Shown one piece after another: positions 1 to 6,541 of a stretch of DNA of 7,455 nt. Made by a program: the position numbers and the translations under genes. The stretch is from JBBQKI01 sp038326725 (GTDB taxonomy: Bacteria; Bacteroidota; Bacteroidia; Flavobacteriales; Flavobacteriaceae): positions 1 through 7,455 of the forward strand of contig JBBQKI010000062.1 of NCBI GenBank assembly GCA_038326725.1, read 5' to 3'. Positions within the stretch are counted from its first letter, which is position 1; each line of letters opens with the position of its first letter. The notes beneath the pieces were generated by a model. It ran no database searches, was not told the origin of the DNA, and saw only the letters and a list, made by a program, of their open reading frames with translations.

Positions 1-563
1 TTCATTTCAATATTAGCCAAAATTACCAGCGCCGGGATGATTAGAAATCCGCCTCCCGCTCCAATCATTCCAGTTATTGCACCAACTATGAGACCTTCAG
101 CCAAAATGAGCGGATAATTATACTTAACCTGTTTCTCTGAATTGTTTTGATCATCAGTACTTTTTTTTCGTAACATGGAAAAAGCCGCTGGTATCATTAG
201 CACCGCAAATAACCCAAACATGGCCATCCTTCTGGTAAATTCAAAGTCCTGAATATAAAATAAGGTTTCCGGTAATGCCGGAACTACATAATGCCTCACC
301 ACAGTTACACCTATTATAGCTGGTATCCCGAAAATTATCGCAGTTTTCCAGTCCACATAACCTTTATAATGTTGTTGAATACCACCTACTAGGGCACTAG
401 CTCCTACTATAAACAATGAATAAGCCGTAGCTACCCTCTCACCCATGGAGAATAAATATGCCAGTACCGGCACGGCAAGAATAGACCCTCCCCCTCCTAT
501 TAAGCCAAGTGATATCCCAATTATGACCGCACTTATATAACCAAATATTTCAAGTAATTCCAT
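1..563 (-). CDS. TauE/SafE family sulfite exporter-type permease, N-terminal part (partial)
   Basis: This is an integral inner-membrane permease of the TauE/SafE family, whose members are linked to export of sulfite, sulfoacetate or other small organosulfur anions; the substrate here cannot be told. I translated 187 codons from the ATG at 563 (start MELLEIFGYISAVIIG) with no stop before the window edge. The family's two glycine-rich repeats are both visible: GLIGGGGS at residues 20-27 and GMIGAGGGF at 165-173, each followed by a hydrophobic stretch (LAVPVLAYLF, LIIPALVIL). Further hydrophobic segments lie at about 48-62, 75-95 and 113-131. A charged loop (about 132-147, KKSTDDQNNSEKQ) separates the two halves. 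The family is about 250-270 residues long, so some 65-80 residues lie outside the window. There is no clear Shine-Dalgarno sequence, but a TAATTTTG box (587-594, minus) sits 23 nt upstream. Family assignment is firm; substrate is open. Confidence 0.9.
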   Translation of the reverse strand, partial: MELLEIFGYISAVIIGISLGLIGGGGSILAVPVLAYLFSMGERVATAYSLFIVGASALVGGIQQHYKGYVDWKTAIIFGIPAIIGVTVVRHYVVPALPETLFYIQDFEFTRRMAMFGLFAVLMIPAAFSMLRKKSTDDQNNSEKQVKYNYPLILAEGLIVGAITGMIGAGGGFLIIPALVILANIEM

Positions 564-739
564 CTAATGGTTTTTTAAATTCCAGACAAAATTAGAATTA
601 TGTAATGGGATCTACAGTAACAATTGTAACAGAGGAAATTTTGGATGGAGTTAATTCAATTTTTAAAAATATACATGAAATTACCGCAGTAGACCTATTG
701 AGTGGTTGGGGCTCAGGATACAATAATTAAACTTTTAAA
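564..739. other. Intergenic stretch without a confident gene
   Basis: Apart from the possible -7 box at 587-594, I see no supported feature here. A 41-codon plus-strand ORF (605-730, beginning MGSTVTIVTEEIL and ending SGWGSGYNN) is open, but it has no ribosome binding site, no promoter and no family that I recognise. It lies directly upstream of a transposase relic, so it could be degraded flanking material as easily as a small gene. Confidence 0.4.
587..594 (-). promoter_or_regulatory. Possible Bacteroidota -7 box for the TauE/SafE gene
   Basis: On the minus strand this reads TAATTTTG, a full match to the Bacteroidota sigma-A -7 consensus TAnnTTTG, 23 nt upstream of the permease start codon. 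No TTG stands at the expected -33 spacing of about 19-21 nt, so the promoter call rests on one box in AT-rich DNA. Confidence 0.35.
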
Positions 740-952
740 GGATCCATCTCAAAAGTTGTGGAGTAACTAAAAATGGCACATTGGTATAACAAAGTCGAAA
801 ACTCTGAATTTAAGTCTTTCAATACCATTGGGAGGTATGTACAAATCCATTACGAGTCAATACTAAACTATTTTATAACAGAAACACCAACGCTTCCGCA
901 GAATCCTTCTAATGGCAAAATTAAAGAATTCATAGAGTTTAAATACAAATAG
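740..952 (+). pseudogene. Decayed 3' fragment of an ISL3/ISAon1-type transposase
   Basis: This is a non-functional remnant of a DDE transposase. In one frame, 740-874 reads GSISKVVE, then stop TAA (764-766), then LKMAHWYNKVE, EFKSFNTIGR and HYESILNYF. This resembles the C-terminal part of ISAon1-group (ISL3 superfamily) transposases, which carry LAHWYN..VE..GFKSFNT and then NASAESFNAKIKAFR. The family motif continues only after a frame change: 877-909 reads NRNTNASAESF in another frame, and 911-931 returns to the first frame as NGKIKEF. The simplest explanation is a one-base loss near 875 and a one-base gain near 910. After IKEF the similarity ends (IEFKYK, stop TAG 950-952). Most of the transposase, including any catalytic acidic residues, is absent, and I found no terminal inverted repeats. 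The apparent 59-codon ORF 773-952 is therefore not a real gene. The family name comes from remembered motifs, not a search. Confidence 0.75.
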
Positions 953-995
953 AATGATTTAACATCAATTAGAATGATGTCTTCAAATTGGCAAA

Positions 996-1016
996 ATGTT
1001 GTACCTATGTTGTACC
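996..1016. repeat. Two-copy 11-bp tandem repeat
   Basis: ATGTTGTACC occurs at 996-1005 and again at 1007-1016 with an 11-base period (one spacer base, T). It lies between the transposase relic and the tRNA terminator. Its function is unknown; it may be coincidental or left by a past insertion or recombination event. Confidence 0.5.
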
Positions 1017-1030
1017 CAATAGAAACAAGA

Positions 1031-1056
1031 AAGGCTCCACATCTCTGTGAAGCCTT
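1031..1056 (-). terminator. Rho-independent-type terminator for the tRNA-fMet transcript
   Basis: Read on the minus strand, an 11-bp stem (AAGGCTTCACA / TGTGGAGCCTT, with one T·G wobble) encloses a GAGA tetraloop and is followed by the T-rich tract TCTTGTTTC. It starts 11 nt past the tRNA 3' end, where a terminator is expected. On the plus strand the wobble becomes a C·A mismatch, so the minus orientation fits better. Confidence 0.8.
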
Positions 1057-1067
1057 GTCTTTCCTAG

Positions 1068-1140
<73 letters not shown>

Positions 1141-1149
1141 ATATGGGTG

Positions 1150-1180
1150 CAAATATACAACGCTTTTTAAGGGTCTGCAA
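1150..1180 (-). promoter_or_regulatory. Bacteroidota-type promoter for tRNA-fMet
   Basis: On the minus strand, TTG (1178-1180) is followed after 20 nt by TATATTTG (1150-1157). This matches the Bacteroidota sigma-A pattern TTG, about 19-21 nt, TAnnTTTG. The -7 box ends 9 nt before the first tRNA base, so transcription should begin just ahead of the mature 5' end. Confidence 0.75.
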
Positions 1181-1252
1181 GCAGGTCCACATAAAATTTA
1201 ACAAAATCATAAACCCGTCTAAGCCCACCTTTTCTTTGTTTATATTTAGGGC

Positions 1253-2839
1253 ATGAATAAACGATTCCGCTATTTTTTTTTCGGTTTTATATCATTTGTG
1301 GTAATACTAGTTATCGCATATTTTATTCTGAGCGGCCACGTTAAAAAGAAAGTGGAAGCCTTTTTGACCGATGGATTACCCTCCCACATCATTGAATCGC
1401 ATGAAGGTTTGTCCTTCAATTTTTTTCAGGGTTCCGTATTTTTAGAAAATGCAAAAGTTCAGATTCGCAATAAAGACACCACTTCCGTACATACTTTTTT
1501 TAAAATTGAAGATTTAATTATTGAAGACATCAGCTATTGGGACTATATTTTCAAGGATGAGATTCATATCGAAAAAATCCTTCTGAAAAATTCCATAATT
1601 CATTATTATAAAGAGAGATTGATTTCGGATTCCACCGCATCTACCGCAGATTCAATCGTCGCTAACTTGGATAAAAAACCGATGATCCCGATCTTTCTCG
1701 GAAATTTGAGTATTGAAAATGCAAACCTCAGCATGTTCGACAAATCAAAAGATTCAATCGCACTTTTTGCAAAAAACATGAACTTGGAAGTAAACTCTCT
1801 TCGTTTGGATGAACATACAGTTTCCGAAAGGATTCCGATTGCATTTGGAGATTACAGCGCAACCACAGATTCGATTTTCGTGAAAACAAGCACGTATGAA
1901 AATTTGATGGTATCGGGATTTTTATTGGAAAACAGAAACGCTTCTTTTTTTGATTTGAAACTTAAAACCAAACATTCTAAAAGCGAACTGTCCCAGATTA
2001 TTAAAAAAGAACGGGACCATTTTGAAGTTTCCATTGATTCTTTAACTGTGAAAAACATGGCTTTTGGATTTATGAATCGGCAGTTGTTCATCGATGGCGA
2101 TGCGGTAAAAATCCATCGCCCGAGGGCTAAAATTTTCCGAGATAAATTGATTTCCGATGACCCCGTCATCAAAAAGCTTTATAGTCAAATGTTGCGGGAC
2201 CTGAATTTTCAATTAGCGATAGATTCCGTAAACATCAACGATGGCTTTATTGAATATTCCGAAAAAGTAAAATATGAAAATACTGGCGGAACCATTTCCT
2301 TTTCAAACCTCAACGCGGATATTCGAAATGTGGGCAATACCTATGTATCTCCGAACAAAACGGAAATCAATATTGATGCAATCTTTATGGAGCGAACGCC
2401 TATAAGTGCAAAATGGGATTTCAACGTTCAAAACCTTGCGGACCAATTTGTATTCAAGGCTGAAACCGGTGCCCTGGAAGCTGACGAAATGAACCGTTTT
2501 ACCGAACCAAACCTAAACGTTAGGCTGGAAGGGGAAATCGTGAAAACCTATTTTACCATTAACGGCAACCGTGATAATTCCCACGTGGATTTAAAGATGA
2601 ATTATCGGGATTTTAAAGTAACGGTTCTTCAAAAGGATGGGAAGGAAAAAAATAAATTGGTTTCAGCTATCATCAATATTTTTGTGGTAAAAAAAGATAG
2701 CAAGAAAAAAAATGATTTTTACAGGGAAGGGGATGCAGAAACCACACGCGACAAAACAAAATCCGTCTTTAATTTCCTTTGGCTCAACTTAAGGGATAGC
2801 CTACTGTCCACACTAACGGGCGATGGCAAGACCAATTAA
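1253..2839 (+). CDS. AsmA/DUF748-like membrane-anchored periplasmic protein
   Basis: This 528-residue protein has one N-terminal membrane anchor and a long exported part. Residues 1-6 are basic (MNKRFR), residues about 7-26 are a continuous hydrophobic segment, and basic HVKKK follows; this fits a signal anchor with most of the chain in the periplasm. The body alternates short hydrophobic and polar strands. Around residues 51-115 it shows the pattern of AsmA/DUF748 proteins: a short strand (LSFNFFQGSVFLENAKV), then KIEDLIIEDISYWDYIF, then IHIEKILLKNSIIHYY. There are no Cys pairs and no catalytic motif. Related AsmA-like proteins are tied to envelope and outer-membrane lipid homeostasis; for this one the role is inferred only from fold resemblance. 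The start is the only ATG ahead of the anchor. It has no clear Shine-Dalgarno sequence, and TATATTTA (1241-1248), a near -7 box, lies only 4 nt upstream, so the message could be leaderless. The gene ends 8 nt from the convergent CPXCG gene. Confidence 0.7.
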   Translation: MNKRFRYFFFGFISFVVILVIAYFILSGHVKKKVEAFLTDGLPSHIIESHEGLSFNFFQGSVFLENAKVQIRNKDTTSVHTFFKIEDLIIEDISYWDYIFKDEIHIEKILLKNSIIHYYKERLISDSTASTADSIVANLDKKPMIPIFLGNLSIENANLSMFDKSKDSIALFAKNMNLEVNSLRLDEHTVSERIPIAFGDYSATTDSIFVKTSTYENLMVSGFLLENRNASFFDLKLKTKHSKSELSQIIKKERDHFEVSIDSLTVKNMAFGFMNRQLFIDGDAVKIHRPRAKIFRDKLISDDPVIKKLYSQMLRDLNFQLAIDSVNINDGFIEYSEKVKYENTGGTISFSNLNADIRNVGNTYVSPNKTEINIDAIFMERTPISAKWDFNVQNLADQFVFKAETGALEADEMNRFTEPNLNVRLEGEIVKTYFTINGNRDNSHVDLKMNYRDFKVTVLQKDGKEKNKLVSAIINIFVVKKDSKKKNDFYREGDAETTRDKTKSVFNFLWLNLRDSLLSTLTGDGKTN

Positions 2840-2847
2840 ATACAACA

Positions 2848-3030
2848 CTATTGTTCGATGTTTTCTGCCGTGAAGGAAATAAGTTCCCCTTCTTCAAATT
2901 CAACTTTCAATTCCAATGGATTACAGCACACCTCACAGTCTTCAATATACTTTTGGCGCGCAACGGATTGATCCAGCAACATCGAGATTTCTTCCCAACA
3001 ATGTGGGCATTGAAAAAAGTGTTCGTACAT
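2848..3030 (-). CDS. CPXCG motif-containing small cysteine-rich protein
   Basis: This 60-residue putative zinc-binding protein belongs to the Cys-rich CPXCG family; its function is unknown. From the chosen start (MYEHFFQCPHCWEE) the metal ligands are C8-P-H-C11 and C32-E-V-C35 with a further C36, so two CXXC knuckles are spaced to bind one Zn. The middle (EEISMLLDQSV) and the acidic C-terminus (VEFEEGELISF) fit the family. An upstream in-frame ATG at 3055-3057 would add MFSQSIFCI; I prefer the ATG at 3028-3030 because family members begin a few residues before the first CXXC. It lies 37 nt downstream of the ABC-F gene on the same strand with no hairpin between, so co-transcription is likely. 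The family assignment is strong. Confidence 0.88.
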   Translation of the reverse strand: MYEHFFQCPHCWEEISMLLDQSVARQKYIEDCEVCCNPLELKVEFEEGELISFTAENIEQ

Positions 3031-3067
3031 AATACAAAAAATTGATTGACTGAACAATTCAGAAAAT

Positions 3068-4978
3068 TTACGCCTCTAGTTTTTCCTGAAGGCTTTCCCA
3101 TTCCTTCATCAAAGCCCCAAGCTTGTTTTTCTTGGATTGATACTTTTCAAAAAAATCGGGTTTGGAAATTGTTCGGTCGTAATTTTTTTCCAACTCAACA
3201 TCTGCTTCCTTTATTTCTTTTTCAAGTACATTGATGGAAGCTTCCACGTTGCTCAATTTGTTTTGAAGGGTTTTCGATTTTTTCTGATCTTTATAGGAAT
3301 CTTTATTTGAAGTATTTTTAGATTTTTCCTCCGAATTTTTTATGGTACGTTTTTCAGCTTCACGAAGATTTTGAAGGTTCCGCTGCTCCAGGAAGTAATC
3401 GATGTCGCCCAAATATTCTTTTATATGATGATCTTTAAATTCATAAATTGTTTTGGTCAAACCTTGTAGAAAATCCCTGTCGTGGGAAACCAAAAGTAAC
3501 GTGCCCTCAAAACTTTTTAAGGCGTCCTTCAACACGTTTTTTGATTTGATGTCCAAATGGTTCGTGGGCTCATCCATAACCAAAACATTGAAGGGTTGCA
3601 ACAGTAGTTTTGCCAATGCTAACCTATTGCGCTCCCCCCCGCTCAAAACGCGCACATATTTTTCAACCTCATCTCCACGGAATAAAAACGAACCCAAAAT
3701 ATCACGAACCCGGCTGCGGTTTTTCTCGTTGGCCGCATCTATCATTGTGTCAAGTACGGTTTTGCTGCCGTCTAAATAATCTGCTTGGTTTTGCGCGAAA
3801 TAACCAATCTGAACATTATGTCCCAAAATCATCTCCCCTTGATGCGGAATCTCACCCACAATTATTTTCGCCAGAGTGGATTTTCCTTGGCCGTTCTGCC
3901 CTACGAAGGCTATTTTACTGTCGCGTTCCACGGAAATGTTCACGTTTTTAAGAACGCTCTTTTCGCCATAACTTTTAGAAACGTGGTGTGCTTCAACAAC
4001 TACCCTTCCCGGGGTAACGGAAACGGGAAATCTCAAGGTCATTACGCTATTGTCATCTTCATCAACCTCGATGCGGTCAATCTTATCCAGTTTTTTAATA
4101 AGCGATTGTGCCATGGAAGCCTTGCTGGCTTTCGCCCGGAATTTATCAATCAACTTTTCCGTTTGGTCTATCTGCTTTTGCTGATTTTTCTGCGAAGCCA
4201 ATTGCTGCTCTCGCAATTCCTGCCGAAGGACCAAATATTTTGAGTATGGTTTACTGAAATCATAAATTTTACCGAGGGAAATTTCTATGGTCCGGTTGGT
4301 CACATTGTCCAAAAACATTTTATCGTGGGAAACGATAACCACCGCACCGGCATAATTATTCAAAAATTCCTCCAACCAAAGGATAGATTCAATATCCAAG
4401 TGATTGGTGGGCTCATCCAGTAAAAGGATGTCGTTATTTTGAAGCAAGAGTTTTGCAAGTTCTATTCGCATCCGCCACCCGCCTGAAAAGGTTTCGGTTT
4501 CTTTATCGAAATCTTCCCGTTGAAAACCCAAACCCTGCAAAATCCGCTCAGTTTCGCCCTGATAGTTGTAACCTCCGTGTATTTCATATTGGTGCTGCAC
4601 ATCGTTCAAATCCACCATGAAATCATGGTATGCCTCGCTTTCATAATCAGTTCGTTCCGCCAATTGGGTATTAATGTATTCCAATTTTTTTTCCAACGAT
4701 TTTATTTCCGCGAAAGCTTCATAGGATTCTTCCAAAACCGTACGGCCTTTATCAAAATCTATGTCTTGTTTCAAAAACCCGATTGAAATTTCTTTATCCG
4801 TAGCAATCTGTCCGCCGTCATATTCCTGTTCCCCGGCGATTATTTTCAGCAAAGTGGACTTGCCCGCACCATTTTTCCCGACCAGGCCCACGCGGTTTCC
4901 CGCGCCCAATTGGAAGGTTATTTTCTCGAACAAATAGTCCCCTTGAAAGGAAACCGAAAGATTATGGATATTTAGCAT
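3068..4978 (-). CDS. ABC-F family ATPase (YheS/YdiF-type ribosome-associated translation factor)
   Basis: This is a 636-residue soluble protein with two ABC ATPase domains and no membrane segments. ABC-F proteins act at the ribosomal E site to relieve stalled translation or, in some branches, to give antibiotic resistance; they are not transporters. Domain 1 has Walker A GKNGAGKST (34-42), signature FSGGW (164-168), Walker B DILLLDEP with catalytic E189, and switch H218. The linker (about 250-310) is a charged helical pair containing DKFRAKASKASMAQS, the P-site tRNA-interaction region of the YheS/YdiF/Uup group. Domain 2 has Walker A GQNGQGKST (360-368), LSGGER (445-450), MDEP with E470, and H499. 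A lysine-rich tail and coiled coil occupy about 535-636. All catalytic residues are intact. The start is supported by AGGAG six bases upstream. Housekeeping YheS-like function is more likely than resistance, but the subfamily is not certain. Confidence 0.95.
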   Translation of the reverse strand: MLNIHNLSVSFQGDYLFEKITFQLGAGNRVGLVGKNGAGKSTLLKIIAGEQEYDGGQIATDKEISIGFLKQDIDFDKGRTVLEESYEAFAEIKSLEKKLEYINTQLAERTDYESEAYHDFMVDLNDVQHQYEIHGGYNYQGETERILQGLGFQREDFDKETETFSGGWRMRIELAKLLLQNNDILLLDEPTNHLDIESILWLEEFLNNYAGAVVIVSHDKMFLDNVTNRTIEISLGKIYDFSKPYSKYLVLRQELREQQLASQKNQQKQIDQTEKLIDKFRAKASKASMAQSLIKKLDKIDRIEVDEDDNSVMTLRFPVSVTPGRVVVEAHHVSKSYGEKSVLKNVNISVERDSKIAFVGQNGQGKSTLAKIIVGEIPHQGEMILGHNVQIGYFAQNQADYLDGSKTVLDTMIDAANEKNRSRVRDILGSFLFRGDEVEKYVRVLSGGERNRLALAKLLLQPFNVLVMDEPTNHLDIKSKNVLKDALKSFEGTLLLVSHDRDFLQGLTKTIYEFKDHHIKEYLGDIDYFLEQRNLQNLREAEKRTIKNSEEKSKNTSNKDSYKDQKKSKTLQNKLSNVEASINVLEKEIKEADVELEKNYDRTISKPDFFEKYQSKKNKLGALMKEWESLQEKLEA

Positions 4979-4984
4979 GGGTTA

Positions 4985-4989
4985 CTCCT
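4985..4989 (-). promoter_or_regulatory. Shine-Dalgarno sequence of the ABC-F gene
   Basis: The minus strand reads AGGAG, then TAACCC, then ATG. It is a strong ribosome binding site, which is unusual among the genes of this window, and it fixes the ABC-F start at 4978. Confidence 0.7.
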
Positions 4990-5000
4990 GTAATTTTTTG

Positions 5001-5008
5001 CAAAGATG
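5001..5008 (-). promoter_or_regulatory. Possible -7 box for the ABC-F/CPXCG transcript
   Basis: On the minus strand CATCTTTG differs from TAnnTTTG only at the first base and lies 22 nt upstream of the ABC-F start. A TTTG (5024-5027) lies 15 nt further up, shorter than the usual spacing, so this is tentative. The site falls inside the roughly 60-nt divergent gap shared with the DUF983 gene. Confidence 0.3.
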
Positions 5009-5038
5009 CTTAATTTTACCCTGCAAAAAAAACGCGTT

Positions 5039-5422
5039 ATGATATTCCTTAAAGGATCAAAAATGTATAGCATTTTTACGGGAGCTTGCCCGGTTTGCCA
5101 CAAAACCAATATGTACCGTAATGCAAACCCTTTTATTATCTCGGATATTTTCAAAATGCATGATGTTTGTGCTCACTGTGGCACCCGGTTTAAAATGGAA
5201 CCTTCTTTCTTTTATGGCGCAATGTACGTGAGCTATGGCGTTGGCGTTGCTATAGCAATAGCAAGTTTTATTATTACTTATTTTGTTTTGGGATTGGGAA
5301 GGTTCACCTCATTTTTGGTTATCGTGGGGGCACTAATTATTACCCTGCCGTTAATTATAAGGGCTTCGCGCAACATTTGGGTCAACCTTTTCTTTAAATA
5401 CGACCCGAAAAAAGCGGAATAA
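5039..5422 (+). CDS. DUF983 family membrane protein with zinc-ribbon-like N-terminus
   Basis: This is a 127-residue protein of the DUF983 family, function unknown. Two cysteine pairs, CPVC (17-20) and CAHC (44-47), probably bind Zn in a short cytoplasmic ribbon. Two hydrophobic helices follow: about 60-84 (YVSYGVGVAIAIASFII) and about 89-107 (FTSFLVIVGALIITLP). A short basic tail (KYDPKKAE) closes it. Start choice: an ATG at 5006 would add 11 residues (MLNFTLQKKRV). I choose 5039 because the family's conserved block KGSK.YSI..G.CP.C begins right after it. The ATG at 5063 has AAAGGA six bases upstream and is a fallback, though it would drop KGSK. The gene is divergent from the ABC-F gene and ends 3 nt from the convergent oxidoreductase gene. 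Confidence 0.87.
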   Translation: MIFLKGSKMYSIFTGACPVCHKTNMYRNANPFIISDIFKMHDVCAHCGTRFKMEPSFFYGAMYVSYGVGVAIAIASFIITYFVLGLGRFTSFLVIVGALIITLPLIIRASRNIWVNLFFKYDPKKAE

Positions 5423-5425
5423 AAA

Positions 5426-6472
5426 TTATTTAAAATATCGATTGATATCGATTTCCCTGGGAAGTGGTTTTTCTTTTTCCAAAAATTCAAATAATAGTTC
5501 TGAAAGTAACGGGGCCATCATTATTCCGTGGGTTCCCAATCCATTGAAAAAAACAAAGTTTTCCCGGCCGGGGAAATTTCCCAAAAGCGGCCGTCGGTCA
5601 TGAGTTGTGGGGCGCACCCCGGCAATGTGATCAATTATTTCAAAAGGACAATTGATTATTTTATTAAGTTTCAATTCAATGTGCTGCCGAGCTATTTTGG
5701 TGGTTTGATAGGTATATTTTTCAGGTTTGTAAGTTGCGCCCACTTTATAAAAACCATTGCCCAACGGAATAATGAACACCGAACCTTTCAGGATTTCCTT
5801 AATATCCAACTGTGGGGCTTTTATGATCAAGTATTCCCCTTTGTTGCCAATCAAAAATTTCGGTGGGGCAAAAGGGTTTTTTACAGCGGCAATTCCTTCG
5901 GCGAAAATGATTTTTTTTGCTGAAAAATTTTTGTAATGAACTACCCCATTCTTTTCCAAAACCGAATTATAATCAAAATTTTCATTCACCAATTGTCCAT
6001 TTTTTTGAAGGTTTTCGCGGTAAGCTTTTAAAAGCGAAACTGCGTTAACTATACCGGTGCCATTCACTTTCCCGAAACCGAAAGGAGCGCGAACGCAGGG
6101 GTTATTGTTTTGAAGAAATTGCGCTGAAAGATATTCAGTCAATTCAAGTTTATCACTGGCCACGGACCAATCGTTCTGTTCTTCAACATTTTTAAAAATT
6201 CGTAAAACAGGGATTTTTTCGATAACCGGAATTTGCAGTTTTTTTGAAAGGGTTTCGTAAAATGGGATTGCAACTTCCAAAAATTCCTTTGAATTCCAAG
6301 CCACAGTAAACCGTTTTAAGACCACGGGATTGAAGACCCCGCCGGAAACCTCGGTGGCGGAATTAAGACCGGAATCAAAAACCACGAAACTTTTATTGTT
6401 TTCTATAAATTGCTCACAAAGGGAAATTCCCGCAATGCCTAAACCAACGATTATATAATCCAGTTCCTTCAT
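5426..6472 (-). CDS. DAO-family FAD-dependent oxidoreductase
   Basis: This is a 348-residue flavoprotein of the DAO superfamily (D-amino-acid oxidase, glycine oxidase, MnmC C-domain type); the substrate is unknown. The N-terminus has the dinucleotide-binding motif IIVGLGIAG with G10-x-G12-x-x-G15, and an acidic residue, D33 in VVFDSG, ends the second strand to hold the ADP ribose. SGGVFNPV (about 43-50) matches the family's FAD-contacting segment. Near the C-terminus, GVRPTTHDRRPLLG (285-298) and NGLGTHGIMMAP (310-321) are the conserved block that closes over the isoalloxazine ring. No signal peptide or membrane helix is seen, so it should be cytoplasmic. It follows gldN on the same strand, 69 nt downstream, with a hairpin between them. 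There is no Shine-Dalgarno sequence before the ATG. A link to gliding is not shown by the sequence. Confidence 0.9.
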   Translation of the reverse strand: MKELDYIIVGLGIAGISLCEQFIENNKSFVVFDSGLNSATEVSGGVFNPVVLKRFTVAWNSKEFLEVAIPFYETLSKKLQIPVIEKIPVLRIFKNVEEQNDWSVASDKLELTEYLSAQFLQNNNPCVRAPFGFGKVNGTGIVNAVSLLKAYRENLQKNGQLVNENFDYNSVLEKNGVVHYKNFSAKKIIFAEGIAAVKNPFAPPKFLIGNKGEYLIIKAPQLDIKEILKGSVFIIPLGNGFYKVGATYKPEKYTYQTTKIARQHIELKLNKIINCPFEIIDHIAGVRPTTHDRRPLLGNFPGRENFVFFNGLGTHGIMMAPLLSELLFEFLEKEKPLPREIDINRYFK

Positions 6473-6484
6473 ATATTTATCAGA

Positions 6485-6512
6485 AAACCCTGTTCGTTTC
6501 GGAACAGGGTTT
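6485..6512 (-). terminator. Terminator-like hairpin between gldN and the FAD oxidoreductase
   Basis: An 11-bp perfect stem (AAACCCTGTTC / GAACAGGGTTT) has a 6-nt loop. On the minus strand it is followed by a short T-tract ending TTTTCTG and then, 12 nt after the stem, by the oxidoreductase start codon. On the plus strand the trailing tract TTTCTTTAT would in fact be richer in T, but no plus-strand gene ends nearby. It probably ends or attenuates the gld transcript. Confidence 0.7.
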
Positions 6513-6541
6513 CTTTATATTAAATATTTAATTATGGCCTT

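Noticed and set aside
773..952. Intact 59-codon ORF beginning MAHWYNKVE
   Set aside because: Its middle section is out of frame relative to the transposase motif NASAESF, and the similarity extends upstream through a stop codon, so it is a pseudogene segment.
1852..2172. Minus-strand 106-codon ORF inside the AsmA-like gene
   Set aside because: It is antisense to a long continuous coding frame with a clear membrane anchor; no supporting start signals.
3046..3234. Plus-strand 62-codon ORF over the end of the ABC-F gene
   Set aside because: It lies antisense to the ABC-F C-terminus and has no recognisable features.
3453..4243. Plus-strand ORFs of 108, 113 and 152 codons inside the ABC-F gene
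   Set aside because: They are antisense shadows of a fully conserved ABC-F gene with all ATPase motifs intact; their translations show no family features.
4485..4487. FSGGW in place of LSGGQ in the first ABC domain, considered as a lesion
   Set aside because: FSGGWRMR is the usual form in YheS-type ABC-F proteins, so it is not a defect.
5528..5923. Plus-strand 131-codon ORF inside the oxidoreductase gene
   Set aside because: It is the antisense shadow of the DAO-family gene, whose FAD motifs at both ends are on the minus strand.
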